Source: Roseivirga sp. (GTDB lineage Bacteria; Bacteroidota; Bacteroidia; Cytophagales; Cyclobacteriaceae). Taken from it: 64,000 nt of DNA. Shown here piece by piece: positions 8,725 to 17,355 of the stretch. Location: contig JAAWWF010000004.1 in NCBI GenBank assembly GCA_021404565.1, positions 310,001 to 374,000 of the forward strand. The letters run 5' to 3'. The position numbers were made by a program, and so were the translations under genes. Within the stretch, counting starts at the first letter, position 1. Every line of letters begins with the position of its first letter. The notes beneath the pieces were generated by a model. It had not been told where the DNA came from and ran no database searches. It was given only the letters and a program-made list of their open reading frames with translations.

Positions 8725-9732
8725 TTAAATTCTATAGCCGGTTAGGGTAATATGATCGATCTCGACTACGGATTCATGTGTATGAAGACTCAGCGCTGTG
8801 TTGCCATCGAAGTGACAGACAATAGAGGCGCCCGAATGCAGGGATGATCCGGGGTGCCTGACAACCAGGAGAGGAGTGGATCCGCCATCTGTTGAAAAGA
8901 AAATACCTCCGTCAGCCTTAGGCTTTCCAGTACCTTCGGGAGAGGCAGATACCTCTCCATCATCTTTACCTGGCTCTGCTTCAGACTCTTGCAGGCCTTC
9001 TGTCATGGTGATGCTTACCGTAAGGAAGTAGGTTCCTGCATGAGCTGCATCAGGCTGAAAAACAGAGCTTTGAAAGAAGTTGAAAGGAGAGGGCTGAGCC
9101 TGTGGTAGCACGGCCTGAAAAATTATCCGATTTTCTTTTTCAGAGTCGTCTTGTTTATAACCGTGCGCTGTAAAGGCTACCTCTTTTTTGGTTACCAGGC
9201 CACTGAGGTTCAGGTTACCTTCGTCTATTTGCACGTTTCCTTTTACATGGAGATCGGCTGAGGGGCTACTTTCTCCAATACCTACTTTTACTGCAGTTGT
9301 CACCTTGCCATTTCCATCAGTCCAGTGAAGAGAGCCGGGTTCTTCTTCCTCGTCTTCCTCCACGGGGAATTTCCCCAACCATACACCGGCTTCATTAATC
9401 ACTGGTTGACCTCCGATAATCAGCCCGCCATCTTCCAGCTTGAGGCTCCCTTTCACGTGCAGGGCCTCATCGGCAAATTTGTGCCCTATACCCACATTAC
9501 CTTCTACAATCAGGCCATTGGTTGGGGCAGTTTCTTCGCCACCAAAACCATCACCAATCACGGCCTGGCCTCTTACATCCAGTGTGTTCTTCGGATCATC
9601 TGTGCCAATGCCCACCTTGTTATCATTATTGACTAAATAGGTGTTGATGAGCTTTTTAAAATGGTCTTCGGTCGGTTTGGCTCCGGCTTTAAAAAGCCCT
9701 TCCAGCTCTTCTATAATCAGTGTTGTGCTCAT
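8725..9732 (-). CDS. Probable eCIS tail fibre with GIG beta repeats and C1q-like tip
   Basis: 335 residues from the ATG at 9732. A farther ATG at 9771 would overlap the upstream gene by 35 bp and add 13 unusual residues, so the inner start is preferred. After a short helical N-terminus (IIEELEGLFKAG), the chain shows three units of the type VGIGT-x-(D/S)P-x-x-LDVxGxAxIG at about residues 40, 80 and 155, a repeat typical of trimeric beta-helical fibres in Bacteroidota. Between them is an acidic linker (EEDEEEEPG). The C-terminal 150 residues read as a C1q/TNF-like jelly roll: a first strand (FTAHGY), then IIFQAVL, FQPDAAHAGTYFLTVSI, GGIFFSTDGG, ASIVCHFDGNTALSL and a last strand ITLTGYRI. It lies between Pvc11-like and Pvc12-like genes, so a receptor-binding fibre is the natural reading. 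The C1q assignment comes from pattern only. Confidence 0.7.
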   Translation of the reverse strand: MSTTLIIEELEGLFKAGAKPTEDHFKKLINTYLVNNDNKVGIGTDDPKNTLDVRGQAVIGDGFGGEETAPTNGLIVEGNVGIGHKFADEALHVKGSLKLEDGGLIIGGQPVINEAGVWLGKFPVEEDEEEEPGSLHWTDGNGKVTTAVKVGIGESSPSADLHVKGNVQIDEGNLNLSGLVTKKEVAFTAHGYKQDDSEKENRIIFQAVLPQAQPSPFNFFQSSVFQPDAAHAGTYFLTVSITMTEGLQESEAEPGKDDGEVSASPEGTGKPKADGGIFFSTDGGSTPLLVVRHPGSSLHSGASIVCHFDGNTALSLHTHESVVEIDHITLTGYRI

Positions 9733-9736
9733 AATG

Positions 9737-12700
9737 CTATATGTTTTGGGCCACTTTAAAGTTTGTTTCAATTACCATGGCACCAATGCCGCTGGCTGTT
9801 ACTTGTTCCTTTGTCTCATCTTTTCCGAGCTCATCGCAGTCGCAGGTGTCTCCAACTACTAAGTGGATTTCGTGCTCATCGTTGGAAATGAGTATGTCTG
9901 CCGGTCCTGCTGCTGTGATGGTTTCTCCCTCTATCAGCTGATCAACCGGGCCGTCCTGTACTTTGAATACTTTGAAACAGCATACAAAATTGATGTAAGA
10001 GAGCTCTTCTATGTGGTTGATAACTAGCGACTTGTGGAGCTTTCTTTCAAAGTTGATGGCCTTGTCTTCATCAAAGGCCCATGGGGAAAGAAGGCGCATC
10101 AAATCTGACTGTAGCTCAGCCTGGTAGTATACCTGATCAAGTCCCTCGTTGAATTTGACAGCGCAGTGAATCTTAATCCTGGTATAGCTGGGGTTTTTAA
10201 CGAACAGCTTATTTCTGGCGGCTATAAAAGGGGGGGTGATGTCTTTCAGCAGGCTCTTGATGCCATTGAGCGTAATCACGTTGGTGACCGGAGCCAGCTT
10301 CCGGCTTACTTCCGTTTCGTCTTCGCTTCTGGAAAGAACAATGAGGGTCACTGCACCAGGGCTCATTTCCCTGCCACAGGCAGATTGCTCGGGGTCATAG
10401 TGGTTAAGACATTTTACCTTATACACTTTTGGATAGGCCTCCAGGATCAAGTGCTCGTAATCCCAAATGGAAATGGCTCTTCGCTTATGTCTCAGGCGCT
10501 CGCTCACTCGTGTATGAAAGCTGCCATCCTGCTCTTTTAGCTCTCCGTTGAAAGAGGCATAAGCCTGAGTAATGGATTTGATGGCCGAATTACTTGTTCT
10601 AAGTTTCTTAATGGACTTGGAGGCCAATGCGGTGGCCAAATGTGCCGGATCATTGCCCTGATCAACAAAGGTGGCTGTAATGGCCTGTGTGGCAATGTTG
10701 AGAGCATCTGCTACTCCTTGTGTATTGTTGGGGACTGTGGCCCGAATCCAATATTTGCCGGAGGGCAACAGGCTGTTGGTATCAGAAATTTCTTTGGGCA
10801 TTTGAAAAGTGACAATGCCGGGCTTTGTAAACACCTCAGTGCTGTCTTCCAAAATATCGTTCGGGTCAAAGCCTATCCATTCATTATTGTGCAGGTAGCT
10901 CCAATTCACACCTACTTTGCCCACAAATTCATGATCGACAGTCTTCTCATTGAGCTGAAATAGAATCGACAGATTTTGGGCAGGAGTGAGACCTTCCAGG
11001 CCAATGTATAATGCCCCCTCAGAGCTGTGTGCCGGCAAAACAGTTAAGGCCTTTTCTTCTGTGGACTTCAGACTTGATTCCGCAACACCGAAAGGATGAA
11101 TCTGAAATACCTTTTCATGAGATTCTTTGCCTTCTTCAATATCTATTACCAGTCTGGAGGAATAGTCCAGGGAGATGGCCGATATGGCCGGGGTATAGGG
11201 TTCGTTAGGTAGCTCTATGGTAACTTCTTCATTCATTGGCTTTAGCTGCTCTATGATCTTTTCGGTATAGAGCTTTTGAAATCTTGAATGACCAAAGCCT
11301 TTGAATTTTCCTTCTGACGGACCAGTGAGCTGTAGCTTTACAAAGCCTTCCAGGCTTTGGTTATCGAGCTTTGTGATAGATTGAATCTTATTTGGACGCT
11401 TGTATGAAGCCTCACTGTCTTTGCTGTGGGTGAGGCTAAAGCTGCGTTTTGCAGGCTCATCCTTATCAAAGAGTCTCAGTTCCTTTTGGCCCTTGTCGTT
11501 GGTCAGTGCTTGCCAGTTGCCTCCATTGAGCATTTCAAACTGCCCTTTGAAAAACCCCGCGTCAATGGCGTGTTCGTCTTTGCTGGCTGCTATCTTTTCG
11601 CGATAAGCGGCCAGTTTCTCCTGCTTTGCAGCTACTTCAGCTTCATCTCTTTTGCGAAGCTCAGGTTTTTCAGCCCAAAGCTTTTGGGTTTCTTCAGATT
11701 GCAGCGTGGCTGATATTCTTTCCTCTTCTTCATCAATTTCGGCCAGACGTGCTTTGATCTTTTCATCCCACCGGGCAGAGAGATCTGAATTAAAAACTTT
11801 GTAATGTTCTTTTAGATCTTCGGGCAGGTCAGCCCAATCGACATGAATAGTCAACTCACTGAGCTTTTTCTGAAATGCCTCTGCACTTCCTATGTAAAAG
11901 TTCGTTTTCAGGGCTGATTGAGGCCCAAAGGGTTGAAAAGTCTTGTTGGGGTTTAGGTTGGCTGTATCATTTTGAAGCACCAGGTCTTTTACGCCCCTCG
12001 CGCTAACATCTATTTTGAACTGTGAAGGGCGCAAGTCTTTTAGGATGCTATACTGATAGCTGTCACCTTGATTGAGCATCACTTTCATCAGGGGATGTGT
12101 CGCATCAAAGCCCCCGAGTAGCAGCTCTTTCTGGTAGGCCACAATAGCGGGATCCTCTACGGAAAGTTCAAGCTCCAGTGCAAGGTGGGTACTGTGGCCG
12201 TAAATAGCATCCAGCGTATAAGGGCCGATCCATTCTTCTGCTCCACTCAATGAAACTACAAAGCTCTTTCTCAGGGCAATGGCGAGATAGTAATCCATCA
12301 TCGACTGCAGGGTAGAGAAGGTCTTGCTATGACTGAATTGATCTGCTGCGGCTTCTTCAGCATTTATCTGAAGACCGAGGCCCAGTTTTTCCCACCAGGT
12401 TCTGATTCGTTTGCCTCTCTCATTCTGAGGCTCTTGTCCTTGTGTAAGGAATGTAGCATCCAGCTCAAGCTCAGGCCGTGCTTTCGTGCGAAGGGCAGTT
12501 TCCAGTAATAGGTTTACCTTGTCCAGTATGACTTTTAGTGCGTCAGAAGTTTCTCCAAGTGTAGTGACACTTGCCAGCAGATTCTGCAGGTCTGTTACCT
12601 CTTGCTGAACCAGTGAGCTATCTTCCAGGGTGATGGCCAGGAAGTGAGGCAGGAAGTCGTGGTATAGTGGTCTGTTAAGGAACATGTCGAGCCTTATACT

Positions 12701-13468
12701 ACGTGTGCCTTCTTTGAGCAAAAGAATGGGAGAGGAGATGCCAAAACCAACTTCTGCCTTGGGCATGCTGTTTTTATCTCCCTCCTGTGATTCGCCCAGC
12801 AGCTTCCAACTGAGTGTTTCCAGGTCCTGATCTGCTCCAAGGCCATCGCTTGAGTTGGCCTTCGGTGAAGCATATAGTCCATAGTTTTCTACCTTTCTGA
12901 GCTTGCCATTTTCATCAAACAGCGGCTCCTGAAAGAGTGTTTTCAACTCAACAACTTTGGTTTTGTTGAGCACAATGTCTTTGTCGATGGCGTAGAGCAG
13001 GTCTTTGCCCAGGGCATCTTTTCCGGCCTTTAGCAGGGTGCCTTTTTGCAACAGCTGCTGCTCGGTATTCTTGGCAAGCTCAAAGAGCAGGTGTACTGTG
13101 TCTGCTTTAGCGGGTTTATGTTTGAGCTGTAGAATTTCTTTGTAATAGTGGTTCAGATGGCGCCCGGTCATTGTATTCAGGTCTTTCTGGAGCAGCCTGA
13201 AAAGCCAGGTAAAGGCCAGAAACAAGGCATAATGAGGCTCATCAGGGCTGGTGCCTTCTTTAAAAAATGCTCCCCAATCACCGTTTCGCTGGTTGCTCTC
13301 ATCGTAATATTGAATGAGCTTGCTGTATTCACTGGCAAAGGAGATAAGGTCATCACGGTCGCGTTCGTCTACCTTGATGTAGTCGGGAGACAGGGCCGGT
13401 AAGCTGCGGCCTGACTGACTTTGGCCATCACGGACCAACGGATTGCGATATGTGTTTTCTCCTTTCAT
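9737..13468 (-). CDS. eCIS baseplate J-type protein (Pvc11/Afp11-like)
   Basis: 1243 residues, starting at the ATG that directly follows the stop of the gp25-like gene. The C-terminal third carries the baseplate J features expected of Pvc11: the DYEHLILEAYPKVYKVKCLN block, the VTLIVLSR strand, then FIAARNKLFVKNPSYTRIKI and a final helical/beta region. The N-terminal part (LLFELAKNTEQQLLQKGTLL, KDALGKDLLYAIDKDIVLN) matches the usual Pvc11 opening. Residues about 570-635 form a strongly charged predicted coiled coil (EIDEEEERISATLQSEE and KRDEAEVAAKQEKLAAYREK), which looks like an insertion in the middle of the protein. With Pvc12 it forms the wedge around the spike. The large size agrees with an extended baseplate or cage. 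The role assignment is firm; the meaning of the coil is inference. Confidence 0.9.
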   Translation of the reverse strand: MKGENTYRNPLVRDGQSQSGRSLPALSPDYIKVDERDRDDLISFASEYSKLIQYYDESNQRNGDWGAFFKEGTSPDEPHYALFLAFTWLFRLLQKDLNTMTGRHLNHYYKEILQLKHKPAKADTVHLLFELAKNTEQQLLQKGTLLKAGKDALGKDLLYAIDKDIVLNKTKVVELKTLFQEPLFDENGKLRKVENYGLYASPKANSSDGLGADQDLETLSWKLLGESQEGDKNSMPKAEVGFGISSPILLLKEGTRSIRLDMFLNRPLYHDFLPHFLAITLEDSSLVQQEVTDLQNLLASVTTLGETSDALKVILDKVNLLLETALRTKARPELELDATFLTQGQEPQNERGKRIRTWWEKLGLGLQINAEEAAADQFSHSKTFSTLQSMMDYYLAIALRKSFVVSLSGAEEWIGPYTLDAIYGHSTHLALELELSVEDPAIVAYQKELLLGGFDATHPLMKVMLNQGDSYQYSILKDLRPSQFKIDVSARGVKDLVLQNDTANLNPNKTFQPFGPQSALKTNFYIGSAEAFQKKLSELTIHVDWADLPEDLKEHYKVFNSDLSARWDEKIKARLAEIDEEEERISATLQSEETQKLWAEKPELRKRDEAEVAAKQEKLAAYREKIAASKDEHAIDAGFFKGQFEMLNGGNWQALTNDKGQKELRLFDKDEPAKRSFSLTHSKDSEASYKRPNKIQSITKLDNQSLEGFVKLQLTGPSEGKFKGFGHSRFQKLYTEKIIEQLKPMNEEVTIELPNEPYTPAISAISLDYSSRLVIDIEEGKESHEKVFQIHPFGVAESSLKSTEEKALTVLPAHSSEGALYIGLEGLTPAQNLSILFQLNEKTVDHEFVGKVGVNWSYLHNNEWIGFDPNDILEDSTEVFTKPGIVTFQMPKEISDTNSLLPSGKYWIRATVPNNTQGVADALNIATQAITATFVDQGNDPAHLATALASKSIKKLRTSNSAIKSITQAYASFNGELKEQDGSFHTRVSERLRHKRRAISIWDYEHLILEAYPKVYKVKCLNHYDPEQSACGREMSPGAVTLIVLSRSEDETEVSRKLAPVTNVITLNGIKSLLKDITPPFIAARNKLFVKNPSYTRIKIHCAVKFNEGLDQVYYQAELQSDLMRLLSPWAFDEDKAINFERKLHKSLVINHIEELSYINFVCCFKVFKVQDGPVDQLIEGETITAAGPADILISNDEHEIHLVVGDTCDCDELGKDETKEQVTASGIGAMVIETNFKVAQNI

Positions 13469-13897
13469 TTAAAGGTTGGTTGCTTCGTTGATATAGTAGG
13501 GATACACAAAGTTGGTTCGGGTGTTGGTGGACCTGACCACAAAGTCTACTTCCACCGTTACAAGGCCTTCCAGGATCTGATCGGTGAGTATATCGATGGA
13601 TTCGATGATGATACGAGGCTCATGTGTTCGGATTGCCGTTCTGACAATGTCTTTCAGGTAGGTAAGAAATGAGCTTGATACGCTCTGAAATGACATATTG
13701 GCCAGATCACAGCCAAACTTGGGCAGCATAATGCGTTCGCCAAGACGGGTGCTGAGTAAAATCTTGAGTGACTCCAGAATGTCCTGCTCACCTTCGCTCA
13801 TCTCAAGCCTGGAAACACCCTGCTCGTGTTTGGTGAACTGAGGTGGAAAGCTCCAGCCTCTGCCTAAAAATGATCTGTTCGTATCTTGCTCTTTCAT
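13469..13897 (-). CDS. eCIS gp25-like baseplate protein (Pvc9-like)
   Basis: 142 residues. The core motif SLKILLSTRLGERIMLPKFG is the gp25/lysozyme-like baseplate signature shared by T4 gp25, TssE and Pvc9. It is followed by a helix and the typical strands around IIIESIDI and VTVEVDFVVRSTNT. Gp25-type proteins plug into the inner baseplate ring and nucleate the first sheath layer. The stop is immediately adjacent to the ATG of the Pvc11-like gene and the gene starts 4 bp after the PAAR stop, so all are one transcriptional unit. Length is normal for the family. Confidence 0.92.
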   Translation of the reverse strand: MKEQDTNRSFLGRGWSFPPQFTKHEQGVSRLEMSEGEQDILESLKILLSTRLGERIMLPKFGCDLANMSFQSVSSSFLTYLKDIVRTAIRTHEPRIIIESIDILTDQILEGLVTVEVDFVVRSTNTRTNFVYPYYINEATNL

Positions 13898-13901
13898 TGT
13901 T

Positions 13902-14189
13902 TTATCCGATCAATACTGTTGGACATCCTGCGACAATCATCCCTCCATGGGCAGTTGAGTCGTTCATTCTGGCTGCGGGCATTCCACCGATCATGACGGT
14001 AGCCGAACCCATCACTATTGAGTCGGGAGGACCAACGCAGGTACACATATCGCCCACCTTGGCTGCAGGCATGCCTGCTATAAGCACCGTGGCTTCTCCG
14101 GGAGGCATCACTGGTCCGCCTACATGGGGTACCGTACCGGTAACCATGGGGCAGGTGTGCATATCTCCGACTCTTGCTGCTGCTCCCAT
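13902..14189 (-). CDS. PAAR-domain spike-tip protein (Pvc10-like)
   Basis: 95 residues that are almost entirely PAAR repeats: ARVGDMHTCP, AGMPAAKVGDMCTC, and GGMPAARMNDSTAHGG, ending in ILVAGCPTVLIG-type strands (here MIVAGCPTVLIG). His and Cys residues are placed as in zinc-binding PAAR tips. PAAR proteins cap the VgrG-like spike, sharpen the particle and can carry effectors, but no extension domain is present here. The gene lies 66 bp downstream of the spike gene and 4 bp upstream of the gp25 gene. Here PAAR precedes gp25, the reverse of the Pvc9-Pvc10 numbering order. Confidence 0.93.
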   Translation of the reverse strand: MGAAARVGDMHTCPMVTGTVPHVGGPVMPPGEATVLIAGMPAAKVGDMCTCVGPPDSIVMGSATVMIGGMPAARMNDSTAHGGMIVAGCPTVLIG

Positions 14190-14255
14190 CTATTTCGTTT
14201 TATGTTTTGAGATTCTCATTGGTCCTGTTTGTTGTCTGCTCTAATGCATGAGTTT

Positions 14256-15998
14256 TTAATTGATTTGTACCAGCGAGCCCTTTAAGACCGCAATGGCCCC
14301 GGTAGACAATTCTGCCCCGGCACTGCCTTCTGCCTTGAACTCTGCATTGGCGGCTATGCCAATGTTCGTTCCTTCCACCGTGACATCACCACTGGCTTTG
14401 AGTATCAGATCTTTGGCACTTTCTATAGTGATGCCATCCGAATTCATCATCAGCTTGTTACCGTTTTCATCTTCGATATTGATCGCTCCCTCATCATCCG
14501 ATAGCAATATTTTGTTGCCATTGGGGGTTGAAAGCTCCATGCTTTTCAGCTCATCATTGAAGAGTACTTTCAATTCATCTCTTGTGACAATGCCTTTTTC
14601 GTGATTGTCGTCATTGGCGGTTATAGGGGCCGGCTTGGCACTGCTATGCAGCATACCCAGAACGATGGGGTTTCTGGGGTCATCATTCAGATAGCCAATC
14701 ACTACCTCATCATCAATCTCGGGCATAAAGAAAATGCCCCTGCTATCTCCTGCATCTGGTCGGGCTACACGTGCCCAGATTCCTTCGTCTTCCGCGTCAA
14801 TCGCTGGTACCTTGATCAGAATGCGTTCTTCGCTGTCAGGGTCGTCCTGAAGCTGTATCACAATACCGATATGCAGGCCGCTGATAGCGGGCAATAAGCC
14901 GGAGGCGGGAGGGTGATTAATGGATTTTTTCTCGTAAAACCACTCTGGCGACAGACCAAACTGTATGTGCGAAAGCCAGTTGCCATTGCTGATTTCATGG
15001 CGTATGCCCGTAATAAAGGCGTCACCGTTATATCGATTGCCCACTCCTTCGAGTGTGATGAATTCGCCCAGCTTGATATCTGCATTACCTTGAATACTAA
15101 CAGTGCCTATGATACGACCGAGCCTGCTTTTGAGCAGCTGGGCACTGGCCATGGCTTTGAGCTCTTCTACCGGCAATTGACCGGCATGAAGCATATCCAG
15201 GGATTCAAGGCCGATCACGTCCGCCAATTCATCTCCGGGCAGGTCACCCTGTGTTCCCAGATCTGGTTCTTCCGCTTCATCCTCCACCAGGTCCTGATCA
15301 GCCGCACTCCAGGATTTGCTCGTCACAGCTGCGTATTGAAATCTGGCTTCTGTTTCGGCTTCAAAACTGAGTATGTTATTGCCATAGCCTGCTACCAGCA
15401 CGGGTGTTTTAGAGGCATCTGGTTTGGCGATGATAAAAGCATCGTCCTGAAGCATGATCAATTGACCATTGGCTTCTGTACGGCTCAGGATAAAGTCCCA
15501 GTCTGTTGCGTGGTATTGTACCAGTTCCTTGTGTGTCACCTCTGTCGCTTCCACCTCAGGGCTCAGGTCATAATTACCGAGAATTTCCTCAATGGCATCA
15601 CTGTCTGATACTTCATGGAAGCAGGCGTTTTTACGACCCAGGGTGGTAGAAACAGCTTTGTCTCGGCACTCAATCATCAGAAGAGAGGTTTTACCAGAAC
15701 CGGCAGAAATGCGTTGCCTGGTGAGAATGCCCTTGAAAATGGTGACATCTTCAAACTCATATCCGGCCTGAATTTCTACTTCAGCCCCGGGAGCAGCATA
15801 TGCTTCGTTGCTTGCTTCAAAATCCTGTATGGTCACATCTCCATCGTGCAGCGTGATCCTGGCGAAGGGGATCTTATTTACCTCTTTGTGCACCATCACA
15901 GCGCTTATTGCCAGGCTGCTGTTGAGATCATTGCCATTGACAATTACCTTAAAGCTGACAATTCCGGTGCTGACAGGATCTGTGACTTGTACACTCAT
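14256..15998 (-). CDS. VgrG-like spike protein (Pvc8-like)
   Basis: 580 residues. The N-terminal 340 residues correspond to the gp27-like ring region (VMVHKEVNKIPFARITLHDGD, EVEIQAGY, then RCRDKAVSTT-type strands and DWDFILSRTEANGQLIML). A gp5-like OB fold follows around residues 370-470 (GIVIQLQDDPDSEERILIKVP, then EGIWARVARPDAGDSRG and VVIGYLNDDPRNPIVLGML). The last 100 residues form the triple-beta-helix needle (KILLSDDEGAINIEDENGN, DGITIESAKDLILKASGDV). All are hallmarks of VgrG/Pvc8 spikes, which trimerise under the PAAR tip. The ATG overlaps the stop of the LysM gene by 4 bp. No C-terminal effector domain is present. Confidence 0.93.
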   Translation of the reverse strand: MSVQVTDPVSTGIVSFKVIVNGNDLNSSLAISAVMVHKEVNKIPFARITLHDGDVTIQDFEASNEAYAAPGAEVEIQAGYEFEDVTIFKGILTRQRISAGSGKTSLLMIECRDKAVSTTLGRKNACFHEVSDSDAIEEILGNYDLSPEVEATEVTHKELVQYHATDWDFILSRTEANGQLIMLQDDAFIIAKPDASKTPVLVAGYGNNILSFEAETEARFQYAAVTSKSWSAADQDLVEDEAEEPDLGTQGDLPGDELADVIGLESLDMLHAGQLPVEELKAMASAQLLKSRLGRIIGTVSIQGNADIKLGEFITLEGVGNRYNGDAFITGIRHEISNGNWLSHIQFGLSPEWFYEKKSINHPPASGLLPAISGLHIGIVIQLQDDPDSEERILIKVPAIDAEDEGIWARVARPDAGDSRGIFFMPEIDDEVVIGYLNDDPRNPIVLGMLHSSAKPAPITANDDNHEKGIVTRDELKVLFNDELKSMELSTPNGNKILLSDDEGAINIEDENGNKLMMNSDGITIESAKDLILKASGDVTVEGTNIGIAANAEFKAEGSAGAELSTGAIAVLKGSLVQIN

Positions 15999-16741
15999 GC
16001 TACGGATTTATCAATGGGTGGAAACACTATTTCACTGCCTACCTCAAGCTTTCTGAAGTTGGTAAGCCTATTTACCCTGGCTACTTCCAGATAGTACTTG
16101 GGATCTCCGTAGATGCGCGATGTCATCAGGGGCAGGGTATCGCCCTCTTTGACTATTCGTATATGCGTAAGATCAGGTGAGCTGTCTTTTTTGACATCCT
16201 GTTGTGTTTTGATGTCAATGGAACGTTTCAGTGTGATCTTGGCTTTGGTCCGTATAGGTGTACCATCAGAATGAAAGAGGGTATGGTTAAGCGTCAGCTT
16301 AGTCAGCCGCCCCTTGAATACATCACTGGACTCCGTTAAACCCCAGTAGATGACCACGTAGCGGGGTTGATGCACACCTCCCTGGTATTCGAGCATTGCC
16401 TTTTTAAAGGCTTTGATCTGGTCTGGTACAGACTCTGTAGTGCTGGTGCTCAGCAGGTTGGTACCAAATGAATTGTCGTCCTGAAGTATGCCGGTGCTGT
16501 CAAATACCAGGGAAAGATCAATGGTATCAGGCATCATCTTTTTATACTTCAAATCGGCACCAATGGCACCGTCAGGAGTCTTTTCATCAAACTTTACCTC
16601 ATAGTTCTCATCAAAGGTTTCAGGGTTGATAAGGGCTGTATAGGCATCGGCATGATCAAAATTGACATCAGAGAAATCGGCCTCTTCACAAGGCACAAAC
16701 TTCATCTTTACAAGCTCTCCACTGGTGGGTAAACTAAACAT
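15995..16741 (-). CDS. LysM-containing tube-baseplate connector (Pvc7-like)
   Basis: 248 residues. The N-terminal 190 residues are beta-rich, beginning with KMKFVPCEEADF and the ALINPETFDENYEVKFDE strands typical of Pvc7/gp53-type connectors. The C-terminal 55 residues are one LysM module (IRIVKEGDTLPLMTSRIYGD, then NRLTNFRKLEVGSEIVFPP). In eCIS and phages this protein bridges the inner tube to the baseplate; the LysM unit here is structural and need not bind peptidoglycan. Its stop overlaps the spike start by 4 bp and its ATG abuts the stop of the small DUF5908 gene, so expression is tightly coupled. No signal peptide is present, as expected for cytoplasmic assembly. Confidence 0.92.
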   Translation of the reverse strand: MFSLPTSGELVKMKFVPCEEADFSDVNFDHADAYTALINPETFDENYEVKFDEKTPDGAIGADLKYKKMMPDTIDLSLVFDSTGILQDDNSFGTNLLSTSTTESVPDQIKAFKKAMLEYQGGVHQPRYVVIYWGLTESSDVFKGRLTKLTLNHTLFHSDGTPIRTKAKITLKRSIDIKTQQDVKKDSSPDLTHIRIVKEGDTLPLMTSRIYGDPKYYLEVARVNRLTNFRKLEVGSEIVFPPIDKSVA

Positions 16742-16903
16742 CTATCTTTCGGTCTGTTGTTTCATCAGGTCCATTACGCGTGCTACGCACTCGCTTATCA
16801 GGTCCTCATTGGATATGGCGGCATTGTTGTCACCATTACCAGTGGGCTGATCTTCTTCATTAATACTGGTTTTGATCACCAGCTCTCTTATCTCTATGGG
16901 CAT
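16742..16903 (-). CDS. Small DUF5908 protein (Pvc6-like)
   Basis: 53 residues, easily missed because of its length. It reads MPIEIRELVIKTSINEE, then a polar Asn/Gly-rich linker, then an amphipathic helix (LISECVARVMDLMKQQ). The opening MPIEIRELVIK is the signature of the DUF5908 family found between tube and LysM genes of eCIS loci. It fits exactly between its neighbours: its stop touches the ATG of the LysM gene, and its ATG lies 1 bp after the stop of the second tube gene. The role in assembly is not known to me. Confidence 0.9.
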   Translation of the reverse strand: MPIEIRELVIKTSINEEDQPTGNGDNNAAISNEDLISECVARVMDLMKQQTER

Positions 16904-16904
16904 G

Positions 16905-17351
16905 TCAGATCCTGTAAGTTTTGAAATACTTATAGTTCAGCTTAAGGGTCTCAACGGCAATAGAGTTTTCTTCCGCTTTGAAATCGGAGACAGACCAGGA
17001 GATAGGATAGGCCCCCACCACATACCAGGCGGAAACAGGCAGATGCATGTCATTGAGCAGGGTGATGAGAATGTTGGCAGGCTGGAAATTATAATCTTCA
17101 ATAGCCTGCCTGCACCATAACACCAAACCTGACCCTATGAATATGCCCCGCTGCAGCGTTATGTCCGAGTATTTGGTTCGAACAGGGAGCTTATGCACAA
17201 ACCTGTTTTCTCCACCTTCTTTAAAGTCCTCAGTTTCTACATCTACGGACAGGCCGGAAACCGACTGAAACCGCATATCATAGGGTAACTGTGGGAAAAT
17301 GTCGAAGGTGACCAGGAAATGAAATCCTACTGCCGGATATTCTGTCAGCAT
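16905..17351 (-). CDS. eCIS inner-tube protein, second copy (Pvc5-like)
   Basis: 148 residues of the gp19/Hcp-like tube family. Shared features with the upstream paralogue are the FHFLV opening strand, the FQSVSGLSVDVE strand, a KYSDITLQRGI strand and the closing AVETLKLNYK strand. The N-terminus has a 10-residue insertion (FDIFPQLPYD), and two Cys or Trp-rich positions (LVLWCRQAIED) differ from the main tube subunit. Pvc5-type subunits usually form the first tube layer on the spike/LysM adaptor, a role inferred here from its position next to the DUF5908 and LysM genes. It starts 4 bp after the stop of the first tube gene. Confidence 0.9.
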   Translation of the reverse strand: MLTEYPAVGFHFLVTFDIFPQLPYDMRFQSVSGLSVDVETEDFKEGGENRFVHKLPVRTKYSDITLQRGIFIGSGLVLWCRQAIEDYNFQPANILITLLNDMHLPVSAWYVVGAYPISWSVSDFKAEENSIAVETLKLNYKYFKTYRI

Positions 17352-17355
17352 AAGC

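Noticed and set aside
9733-9771. Upstream ATG for the putative fibre gene
   Set aside because: It would overlap the Pvc11-like gene by 35 bp and add a stretch unlike the rest of the protein.
14913-15608. Plus-strand open frame of about 230 codons opposite the spike gene
   Set aside because: The minus-strand spike protein is clearly coding with VgrG features; the opposite frame has no recognisable domain.
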